Shown: positions 7,608-13,733 of the stretch, piece by piece
Position numbering within the stretch: the stretch's first letter is position 1
Layout of the letters: the number at the start of each line of letters is the position of its first letter
Program-made: the position numbers and the translations under genes
Source: Comamonadaceae bacterium UBA2237
GTDB lineage: Bacteria > Pseudomonadota > Gammaproteobacteria > Burkholderiales > Burkholderiaceae_C
NCBI GenBank assembly: GCA_002347905.1
Contig: DDYJ01000187.1
Coordinates: forward strand, 690-14,422
Length of the DNA stretch: 13,733 nucleotides
Reading direction: 5' to 3'
The notes under the pieces: generated by a model
The model's database searches: none
The model's input: only the letters and a program-made list of their open reading frames with translations
Told to the model about the DNA's origin: nothing

Positions 7608-8720
7608 GTGACCAAGCCACGCCCCTACAACTTCTCTGCTGGGCCTGCGGCCATTCCGCTAGAAGTGTTGGAGCAGGCTGCGGCAGAAATGACCGACTGG
7701 CACGGCAGCGGCATGGGCGTGATGGAGATGAGCCACCGCGGCAAAGAATTCATTTCTATCTACGAACAAGCGGAAGCGGATGTGCGTGATCTGCTAGCGG
7801 TGCCCAGCCACTTCAAAATTCTGTTCATGCAAGGCGGCGGCATTGGTGAAAACGCCATCGTGCCGCTTAACCTCTCCCGCGGCGAAAAAGCCGACATCGT
7901 AGTCACGGGCAGCTGGAGCGAGAAGTCTTACAAAGAAGCTTCTAGGTATTGCCAAATTCATTTGGCAGCTTCGGGTACTGATTCGCAATTCACCACAGTT
8001 CCAGCGCCCGAAAAATGGCAACTCAACCAAGACGCGCGCTACGTGCACGTCTGCACCAACGAAACCATCCATGGGGTGGAGTTCCACGCGCTTCCCAACT
8101 TGAAAGCATTGGGTTGCGACGCCCCATTGGTGATCGACTTCTCTTCCCACGTTTTGTCGCGCAGCGTAGATTGGTCGAAAGTAGGCCTTGCCTTCGGCGG
8201 CGCGCAAAAAAACATTGGCCCTGCCGGATTGACCTTGGTCATCGTGCGCGAAGACTTGCTCGGCCATGCGATGTCGGTTTGCCCAAGCGCTTTCAACTAC
8301 ACCACCGTGGCTGAATTTGGGTCGATGTACAACACGCCTCCAACCTACGGTATTTATATAGCGGGCTTAACTTTCCAATGGCTCAAGCGCCAAAAAGAAG
8401 GCAGTTTGCAAGGCGTCGCCGCCATGGAGCACCGCAATATCGCCAAGGCTAAGTTGCTCTACGATTTTTTGGACAGTTCCAGTTTCTACAACAACCCTGT
8501 TGACAAAAACTACCGCTCGCGGATGAATGTGCCCTTCTTTTTGGCGGACGCATCGCGCAACGATGCTTTTTTGGCGGCATCGAAAGCAGCGGGATTGCTG
8601 CAACTCAAAGGCCATAAGTCGATTGGCGGCATGCGCGCCAGCATTTACAACGCCATACCACTGGAAGGCGTGCAGGCTTTGGTCGACTTTTTGCGCGAAT
8701 TTGAGAAAACCCAAGCCTGA
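7608..8720 (+). CDS. serC: Phosphoserine aminotransferase
   Basis: SerC is a PLP enzyme that converts 3-phosphohydroxypyruvate and glutamate to phosphoserine in serine synthesis, and in many Proteobacteria also makes 4-phosphohydroxythreonine for pyridoxal phosphate. The 370-residue protein begins [17 protein letters not shown], the typical N-terminus. The PLP-binding lysine is Lys201 in [11 protein letters not shown], and [11 protein letters not shown] and SHRGKEF are family motifs. Translation begins at GTG (7608); no ATG in frame is available before residue 28, which would remove essential sequence. The Shine-Dalgarno is weak. It sits 24 bp after gyrA and 14 bp before pheA, so it probably shares their transcript. 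Confidence 0.97.
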   Translation: MTKPRPYNFSAGPAAIPLEVLEQAAAEMTDWHGSGMGVMEMSHRGKEFISIYEQAEADVRDLLAVPSHFKILFMQGGGIGENAIVPLNLSRGEKADIVVTGSWSEKSYKEASRYCQIHLAASGTDSQFTTVPAPEKWQLNQDARYVHVCTNETIHGVEFHALPNLKALGCDAPLVIDFSSHVLSRSVDWSKVGLAFGGAQKNIGPAGLTLVIVREDLLGHAMSVCPSAFNYTTVAEFGSMYNTPPTYGIYIAGLTFQWLKRQKEGSLQGVAAMEHRNIAKAKLLYDFLDSSSFYNNPVDKNYRSRMNVPFFLADASRNDAFLAASKAAGLLQLKGHKSIGGMRASIYNAIPLEGVQALVDFLREFEKTQA

Positions 8721-8734
8721 ACCACAATCTGACC

Positions 8735-9838
8735 ATGTCCACCCCACCTATCCAGTCAGACGCCTTGGCCGCCTTGCGCGTGCAGATCGACCAACTCGAC
8801 GCCGAGTTGTTGCGCATATTGAATGCGCGCGCCAAAGTGGCGCAAGAAGTGGGTGATATCAAGCGCGCCGAAGGCTCTCCGTTTTTCAGACCCGACCGCG
8901 TATCACAAGTCATCGACAAAATCACCCAAGCCAACGCCGGCCCACTCAAGAATGAACACGTCGCTTCGATCTGGCGAGAAATCATGTCTGCCTGTTTGGC
9001 GCTCGAAGCCCCACAACGCGTAGCGGTACTTGGCCCCCAAGGCACGTTTTGTGAACAAGCTGCCATCGAATTTTTTGGCAGTGCCGCCAACCTGATTTAC
9101 TGCGCCAACTTTGACGAAGTCTTCCACGCCACTGCCGCAGGCACCGCGCAGTACGGCGTGGTCGGCATGGAGAACTCGACCGAGGGCGTAGTAGCCCGCT
9201 CGCTCGATTTGTTCTTGCGCTCGCCCGTGCATGTGGTGGGCGAAGTCAGCCTGCTGGTGCGGCACAACTTGCTGCGCCAAGTCAATAGCGACCAAGGCGT
9301 TGAAGTGATCTTGGCCCACCCCCAAGCCTTGGCGCAATGCCAAGGCTGGTTGTCTCAACATTTGCCATTGGCCGAGCGACGCGCTGTTTCTAGCAACGCA
9401 GAGGGCGCACGACTCGCGGCGACCAACCCTGCGTGGGCAGCTTTGGCCAGTGAGCGCGCAGCGAGCCAATTCGCGTTGCATATCGTCCACCATGCCATCC
9501 AAGACGAGGCCTACAACCGTACCCGCTTTGCGGTAATCGCCCTGCCCCAAACCTTGGCTACGCCACCTGCTTCTGGACACGACTGCACCAGCTTGGTGGT
9601 GTCGGTTCCGAACCGTCCTGGCGCTGTTCACGACTTGCTGGTGCCGCTCAAAAACAACGGCGTGTCGATGACCCGCTTTGAGTCGCGTCCTGCCAAATCT
9701 GGGCAGTGGGAGTACTACTTCTATATCGACATCCAAGGCCATGTGTCGCAACCTCATGTGGCAGCTGCCCTACAGGAGTTACAAGGTCTGTGCGCGTTCT
9801 ACAAGGTGTTGGGCTCTTACCCTGTTTCTGAGTCTTGA
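8735..9838 (+). CDS. pheA: Bifunctional chorismate mutase / prephenate dehydratase (P-protein)
   Basis: This enzyme turns chorismate into prephenate and then phenylpyruvate, the precursor of phenylalanine. The 367-residue protein has an AroQ-type helical chorismate mutase domain (about 1-90, with LRVQIDQLDAELLRILNARAK and FFRPDR), a prephenate dehydratase domain (about 93-275, from VAVLGPQGTFCEQAA to the catalytic TRF motif in NRTRFAVI), and a C-terminal ACT domain (about 285-360) with the ESRP motif used for feedback binding of phenylalanine. The ATG at 8735 is 14 bp after the serC stop. A perfect 9 bp inverted repeat overlaps the stop codon. The phenylalanine-binding loop reads RPGAVHDL rather than the GALV of E. 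coli, so the strength of feedback cannot be predicted from sequence alone. Confidence 0.97.
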   Translation: MSTPPIQSDALAALRVQIDQLDAELLRILNARAKVAQEVGDIKRAEGSPFFRPDRVSQVIDKITQANAGPLKNEHVASIWREIMSACLALEAPQRVAVLGPQGTFCEQAAIEFFGSAANLIYCANFDEVFHATAAGTAQYGVVGMENSTEGVVARSLDLFLRSPVHVVGEVSLLVRHNLLRQVNSDQGVEVILAHPQALAQCQGWLSQHLPLAERRAVSSNAEGARLAATNPAWAALASERAASQFALHIVHHAIQDEAYNRTRFAVIALPQTLATPPASGHDCTSLVVSVPNRPGAVHDLLVPLKNNGVSMTRFESRPAKSGQWEYYFYIDIQGHVSQPHVAAALQELQGLCAFYKVLGSYPVSES

Positions 9839-9862
9839 ACATCTTTCCAACAAGATGTTCGA
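9835..9862. repeat. Inverted repeat overlapping the pheA stop codon
   Basis: GAACATCTT (9837-9845) and AAGATGTTC (9852-9860) pair perfectly around the 6-base loop TCCAAC, and the stem can grow by a T-G and a T-A pair. The last two bases of the pheA TGA lie in the left arm. No T-run follows at once, so it is not a standard terminator; a T-rich stretch (9881-9891) begins about 20 bases later. It could be an operator, an mRNA-processing or stability element, or a weak attenuator. Confidence 0.65.
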
Positions 9863-9898
9863 ACCGCGCTGTTACCCGCTTTAGATTTTTTAAGCACT

Positions 9899-10795
9899 AT
9901 GACATTCCAAAAACTTGCTGTGATCGGCTGTGGCCTGATGGGCGGCTCGTTTGCGCTTGGATTGAAACAAGCCGGCTTGGTCAAGTCCATAGCAGGTTTT
10001 AGCGCTTCTGAAAAAACCCGCCAGCGGGCGCAAGAGCTACATGTCATCGACATAGCCTGCGACAGCGTGGCGCAAGCGGTGCACGGCGCCGATTTAGTAC
10101 TGCTTGCAGTTCCTGTCAGTGCTACGCGCAAAAGCTTAGAAGCCATCTTGCCTGCTTTGTCAGCCCAGGCATTGCTGATGGATGTTGGGTCGACCAAATG
10201 CGATGTGGTCGCCGTTGCCCGCCAAATTTTGGGCGATCGCTTGACTTGCTTTGTGCCGGCCCACCCCATTGCCGGAAAAGAAGTCGCTGGTATCGAGCAT
10301 GCAGAGGGCGATCTCTACAAAAACCGCCGCGCCATCCTGACGCCCCTGCCAGAGACAGGCGCTATGCAAATTAGCCAAGCCCGTGCTGTATGGCAAGCCT
10401 TGGGCAGTAGCGTGTTCACCATGACTGCTGAAACCCACGACGCAACATTTGCAGCCGTGAGTCATCTGCCCCACTTGTTGGCTTTTGCCGCCGTGAACGC
10501 AGTGATGGCACAAACCGAAGGCGCAGATTTCTTGCGCATGGCGGGCCCCGGATTCAGAGACTTCTCGCGCATTGCCGGAAGTGACCCTGAGGTGTGGCGC
10601 GATATTTTGAGTGCCAACCAAACTGAAGTACTTGGCCAGATTTCGCATTTCAAACACGCATTGACGCAGTTGGAAGAAGCTTTAAAAAACCAAGACACCC
10701 ATGCGCTTCAATCATTGATCGCCCAAGCAAGTCAGGTACGCAGTGCTTGGAAATTGCAGGCGACGGATGCGACTAACTTAGCTTCAGACGCATAA
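9899..10795 (+). CDS. tyrA: Prephenate dehydrogenase
   Basis: TyrA oxidises and decarboxylates prephenate (or arogenate) with NAD(P), on the way to tyrosine. The 298-residue protein starts with the Rossmann motif VIGCGLMGGS (residues 8-17). The active-site block AHPIAGKEVAGIEHA and the SHLPHLLA motif are in place, and the C-terminal helical dimerisation part contains GPGFRDFSRIAGSDPEVWRDI. It lacks fused chorismate mutase and ACT domains, so it is the single-domain type usual in Betaproteobacteria. Whether prephenate or arogenate, and NAD or NADP, is preferred cannot be told here. The Shine-Dalgarno is poor. Its TAA is followed directly by the ATG of the next gene, which suggests coupled translation. 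Confidence 0.95.
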   Translation: MTFQKLAVIGCGLMGGSFALGLKQAGLVKSIAGFSASEKTRQRAQELHVIDIACDSVAQAVHGADLVLLAVPVSATRKSLEAILPALSAQALLMDVGSTKCDVVAVARQILGDRLTCFVPAHPIAGKEVAGIEHAEGDLYKNRRAILTPLPETGAMQISQARAVWQALGSSVFTMTAETHDATFAAVSHLPHLLAFAAVNAVMAQTEGADFLRMAGPGFRDFSRIAGSDPEVWRDILSANQTEVLGQISHFKHALTQLEEALKNQDTHALQSLIAQASQVRSAWKLQATDATNLASDA

Positions 10796-12790
10796 ATGTT
10801 TTCTACTGAGTTCTTAGACATTCCCTCATTGCACAGCGCCGCGGGAACCATCACCCTGCCTGGTTCTAAAAGCATTTCTAACCGCGTGCTCTTGCTCTCG
10901 GCCTTGTGCCAAGGCACGACAGTGGTCCATGACTTACTCGACTCCGACGACACCCGCGTGATGCTCGCCGCACTGCGCCAACTGGGATGTGGAGTACAAG
11001 AAAACGGCACCACCGTAACCATCACAGGTCTAGGTGGAAAGCTACAAAACGCCCAGCCCATCGAATTTTTCATGGGCAACGCGGGTACTGCTATGCGCCC
11101 GCTCACCGCTGCTTTGGCTGTCCTCGGCGGAGACTTCACGCTCAAAGGCGTGGCGCGCATGCACGAGCGCCCCATTGGTGATTTGGTCGATGCCTTGCGT
11201 TTGCTGGGCTGTCGCATCGACTATCTGGGCAACGATGGATTCCCGCCTTTGCGCGTTGGGAAACCATCATTGACCCTAGATCTACCCATTCAGGTACGGG
11301 GCGATGTATCGAGCCAGTTTTTGACAGCTTTGTTGATGGCTTTGCCGCTCGCTGCCCAACAGCAGGACATCGTGATTGAGGTAGTGGGCGAACTTATCAG
11401 CAAACCCTATATAGACATCACCTTGAACCTGTTGCAACGCTTTGGCATCCAAGTGCAACGCGATGGTTGGCAGCGTTTCACCATCCCTGCTGGGTCCTCT
11501 TACCACTCCCCCAAAACGATCCATGTAGAAGCCGATGCGTCGTCGGCGAGTTACTTCATTGCGCTGGGTGCAATCGCAGCGGACGGCGCCCAGCCTGTTC
11601 GTATCCAAGGTGTGGGCGCCGACTCCATCCAAGGTGACATCCGGTTCATGGATGCTGCCGCACAAATGGGTGCCCAGATCACCAGCGGGCCCAATTGGTT
11701 AGAGGTACGTCGCGGTGCTTGGCCACTGAAAGGTATCGAGCTCGACTGCAACCACATTCCAGACGCCGCCATGACTTTGGCCGTCATGGCGCTGTATGCC
11801 GACAGCCCCACCACATTGCGCAATATTGCGAGTTGGCGCGTCAAAGAAACAGACCGCATCCACGCTATGGCGACAGAGTGCCGCAAGCTTGGGGCGCAGG
11901 TGGAAGAAGGTGAGGATTGGCTCAGGGTGCATCCATTGCCCAAAAACCAATGGCACCCCGCCTCCATCCACACCTACGACGACCACCGCGTCGCCATGTG
12001 TTTTTCATTAGCGGCATGCAATGCAGCGCAAATGCCAGTCCGCATCGAAGATCCTAAATGCGTTGCCAAAACCTTCCCCGACTATTTCGAGGCGTTGTTT
12101 TCAGTCACCCAAGCCGACAAACAAAACATTCCCATTATTTGCATCGACGGCCCCACCGCATCGGGCAAAGGCACTTTGGCTAGTCGTGTGGCGCAAGCTT
12201 TGGGCTACCACTATTTAGACTCGGGCGCGCTCTACCGCATCACAGCTTTGGCAGCGCTAAAAGCTGGCTTGCTGTTGGATACCGCCCACGAAGTCGCTAT
12301 TGCCGACCTCGCCCGCACCCTTCCTGCGCGTTTTGAAGGTGAATCGGTTTGGCTGGGTGCCCAAGATGTGAGCGACGCCATCCGCACCGAAGAAGCCGGC
12401 ATGAACGCCTCCAAAGTCTCGGTTTTGCCTGCCGTGCGCACGGCTTTGGTCGCCTTGCAACACAGTTTTCAGCGACTGCCAGGCCTGTTGGCCGATGGGC
12501 GCGACATGGGTACCGTTATCTTTCCCCATGCGCCTTTGAAGGTGTTTTTGACCGCCAGTGCCGCACAAAGAGCCGAAAGACGCCATAAGCAGTTGATTTC
12601 TAAGGGAATTTCGACTACACTCGACAGTCTTCGCGCCGACTTAGAGGCACGTGACGCTCGGGACTCCAACCGAAGCGTCGCACCCCTCAAACCTGCACAA
12701 GACGCGTTCCAGCTTGACAACTCCCAGTTGTCCATCGAAGCCTCGGTGGATCAGGTGTTGGCTTGGTGGAAAGCAAAGCAGCCTTTCTAA
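10796..12790 (+). CDS. aroA-cmk: Fused 3-phosphoshikimate 1-carboxyvinyltransferase (EPSP synthase) and cytidylate kinase
   Basis: One 664-residue frame encodes two enzymes. Residues 1 to about 436 are EPSP synthase, which joins shikimate-3-phosphate and [13 protein letters not shown] with Lys25, [10 protein letters not shown], the catalytic Asp323 in [17 protein letters not shown] and [12 protein letters not shown] are all present. The GNAGTAMRP loop is of the class I, normally glyphosate-sensitive type. Residues 445-664 are cytidylate kinase, which phosphorylates CMP and dCMP: P-loop GPTASGKGT (452-460), [17 protein letters not shown], and [16 protein letters not shown]. The join near 437-444 (SVTQADKQ) is short and no stop or new start separates the domains. 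The same gene pair is adjacent but separate in many Proteobacteria; fusions are known from some Comamonadaceae annotations. The ATG directly follows the tyrA TAA. Confidence 0.97.
   Translation: MFSTEFLDIPSLHSAAGTITLPGSKSISNRVLLLSALCQGTTVVHDLLDSDDTRVMLAALRQLGCGVQENGTTVTITGLGGKLQNAQPIEFFMGNAGTAMRPLTAALAVLGGDFTLKGVARMHERPIGDLVDALRLLGCRIDYLGNDGFPPLRVGKPSLTLDLPIQVRGDVSSQFLTALLMALPLAAQQQDIVIEVVGELISKPYIDITLNLLQRFGIQVQRDGWQRFTIPAGSSYHSPKTIHVEADASSASYFIALGAIAADGAQPVRIQGVGADSIQGDIRFMDAAAQMGAQITSGPNWLEVRRGAWPLKGIELDCNHIPDAAMTLAVMALYADSPTTLRNIASWRVKETDRIHAMATECRKLGAQVEEGEDWLRVHPLPKNQWHPASIHTYDDHRVAMCFSLAACNAAQMPVRIEDPKCVAKTFPDYFEALFSVTQADKQNIPIICIDGPTASGKGTLASRVAQALGYHYLDSGALYRITALAALKAGLLLDTAHEVAIADLARTLPARFEGESVWLGAQDVSDAIRTEEAGMNASKVSVLPAVRTALVALQHSFQRLPGLLADGRDMGTVIFPHAPLKVFLTASAAQRAERRHKQLISKGISTTLDSLRADLEARDARDSNRSVAPLKPAQDAFQLDNSQLSIEASVDQVLAWWKAKQPF
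12593..12621 (+). promoter_or_regulatory. Candidate sigma-70 promoter for rpsA inside the cmk part
   Basis: TTGATT (12593-12598) and TACACT (12616-12621) are separated by exactly 17 bases, and each matches the consensus in 4 of 6 positions. A start near 12628 would give a leader of roughly 267 bases before the rpsA ATG. E. coli rpsA also uses a promoter upstream around cmk, which supports the idea, but this site is read from sequence alone. Confidence 0.45.
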
Positions 12791-12894
12791 CCCTTAGTCT
12801 GCACCCTGGCCCATTTGGCTCCCCTCGCGCTGCATTGGCGCACTGGCCAAATGGATCGACAACCTAACCCGTGGCACACGCCACACAAAACTAC
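12791..12894 (+). promoter_or_regulatory. Structured leader of rpsA, probable S1 autoregulation site
   Basis: This 104-base gap holds two clean inverted repeats. CCATTTGGC (12811-12819) pairs with GCCAAATGG (12846-12854), enclosing a smaller GCGC/GCGC stem, and GTGGC (12871-12875) pairs with GCCAC (12880-12884) around ACAC. Ten unpaired, A/C-rich bases then lead to the ATG, with no Shine-Dalgarno. In E. coli the rpsA leader also lacks a Shine-Dalgarno, folds into hairpins and is repressed by S1 itself; the same control here is inferred from this likeness. No T-run follows either stem, so terminators are unlikely. Confidence 0.6.
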
Positions 12895-13733
12895 ATGTCT
12901 GAATCTTTTGCCGCCCTGTTTGAAGAATCCTTGAAGCGCTCTGAAATGCGCACAGGAGAAGTGATCACTGCTGAAGTGGTGCGTATTGAACACAACCACG
13001 TCGTCGTGAACGCTGGCCTCAAGTCTGAGGCTTATGTGCCTATCGAGGAATTTAAAAACGACCAGGGCGAACTCGAGGTCCACGCTGGCGACTTCGTCTC
13101 CGTAGCCATCGGTAGCGTTGAAAACGGCTACGGCGACACCATCCTGAGCCGCGACACTGCCAAGCGTTTGGCGTCTTGGATGAGCTTAGAAAAAGCTCTC
13201 GAATCTGGCGAATTTGTCACCGGCACGACCAGCGGCAAAGTCAAGGGTGGCCTGACCGTGTTGGTCAACGGTATCCGCGCCTTCTTGCCTGGTTCATTGA
13301 TCGACACCCGTCCGATCAAAGACTTGTCTCCTTACGAGAACAAGACCATGGAATTCAAAGTTATCAAGCTCGACCGCAAGCGCAACAACGTTGTGTTGTC
13401 ACGCCGCGCAGTGGTCGAAGCATCGATGGGCGAAGAGCGCGCCAAACTCATGGACAACCTCAAAGAAGGTTCTGTGGTCCACGGCGTGGTCAAAAACATC
13501 ACCGAATACGGTGCCTTCGTCGACCTCGGCGGCATCGATGGCTTGTTGCACATCACCGACATGGCTTGGCGTCGTGTCCGCCATCCTTCAGAAGTGGTCA
13601 CTGCCGGTCAAGAAATTACCGCCAAGATCCTCAAGTTCGATACCGACAAAAACCGCGTCTCTTTAGGCCTCAAGCAAATGGGCGACGACCCATGGATGGG
13701 CGTCAACCGCCGTTACCCACAAAGCACCCGCTT
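12895..13733 (+). CDS. rpsA: 30S ribosomal protein S1, N-terminal part
   Basis: S1 binds mRNA on the small ribosomal subunit and is needed to start translation of many mRNAs, especially those with weak Shine-Dalgarno sequences. The frame is open from ATG (12895) to the end of the window, giving 279 of roughly 560 residues; the gene continues beyond the edge. The start [33 protein letters not shown] order fits the family. Visible are the first two S1 domains, which dock on the ribosome (about 19-87 and 105-171), and the third, RNA-binding OB-fold (about 192-260) with [19 protein letters not shown] and HITDMAW. The aroA-cmk stop lies 104 bp upstream, and cmk-rpsA is a widely conserved pair in Proteobacteria. 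No sign of frameshift or unusual residues. Confidence 0.97.
   Translation, partial: MSESFAALFEESLKRSEMRTGEVITAEVVRIEHNHVVVNAGLKSEAYVPIEEFKNDQGELEVHAGDFVSVAIGSVENGYGDTILSRDTAKRLASWMSLEKALESGEFVTGTTSGKVKGGLTVLVNGIRAFLPGSLIDTRPIKDLSPYENKTMEFKVIKLDRKRNNVVLSRRAVVEASMGEERAKLMDNLKEGSVVHGVVKNITEYGAFVDLGGIDGLLHITDMAWRRVRHPSEVVTAGQEITAKILKFDTDKNRVSLGLKQMGDDPWMGVNRRYPQSTR

Noticed and set aside
8903..9757. 284-residue minus-strand frame within pheA
   Set aside because: Long, but fully antisense to a complete PheA, with Arg/His/Gly-rich composition typical of shadow frames.
1..13733. CRISPR arrays, insertion sequences, prophage or defence systems
   Set aside because: No regularly spaced repeats, transposase, integrase or nuclease-like proteins were seen on either strand.

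Overview
The window looks like a chromosomal core segment from a betaproteobacterium of the order Burkholderiales, most likely Comamonadaceae. The reasons are the tmRNA tag peptide (ANDERFALAA), the block gyrA-serC-pheA-tyrA-aroA/cmk-rpsA with ompA, ubiG and gph on the other side, a fused AroA-Cmk protein, and the wording of the proteins themselves. Genus cannot be fixed from the sequence alone.

Layout. Bases 1-1699 (plus strand) carry the 3' part of a heavy-metal RND efflux permease gene (CzcA/CusA family), cut by the window edge, followed by a gene for a small exported protein of unknown function. Bases 1700-2013 hold no gene I can support. Bases 2014-2475 are the tmRNA gene ssrA on the minus strand with its own promoter and a strong terminator. 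Bases 2452-4655, also minus strand, hold gph (phosphoglycolate phosphatase), ubiG (ubiquinone O-methyltransferase), a terminator, and an ompA-like gene. Bases 4656-4880 are a divergent intergenic region. From 4881 to the end, everything is on the plus strand and tightly packed: gyrA, serC, pheA, tyrA, an aroA-cmk fusion, and the first two thirds of the ribosomal protein S1 coding sequence (rpsA), which runs off the window.

How the genes work together. The plus-strand cluster joins DNA gyrase, serine (and pyridoxal) biosynthesis, the chorismate branch to phenylalanine and tyrosine, the last-but-one step of the shikimate pathway, CMP phosphorylation and translation. Gaps are 24 bp (gyrA-serC), 14 bp (serC-pheA), 60 bp (pheA-tyrA, with a hairpin) and 0 bp (tyrA-aroA), so much of it is probably co-transcribed. 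rpsA has a structured 104-base leader without a Shine-Dalgarno sequence and a likely promoter inside the cmk part, which resembles the known autoregulated arrangement in E. coli.

No wholly new system is evident. The points most worth checking are the small exported protein beside the metal pump, the unexplained 300 bp next to tmRNA (a possible island edge), the aroA-cmk fusion, the inverted repeat at the pheA stop codon, and the rpsA leader.
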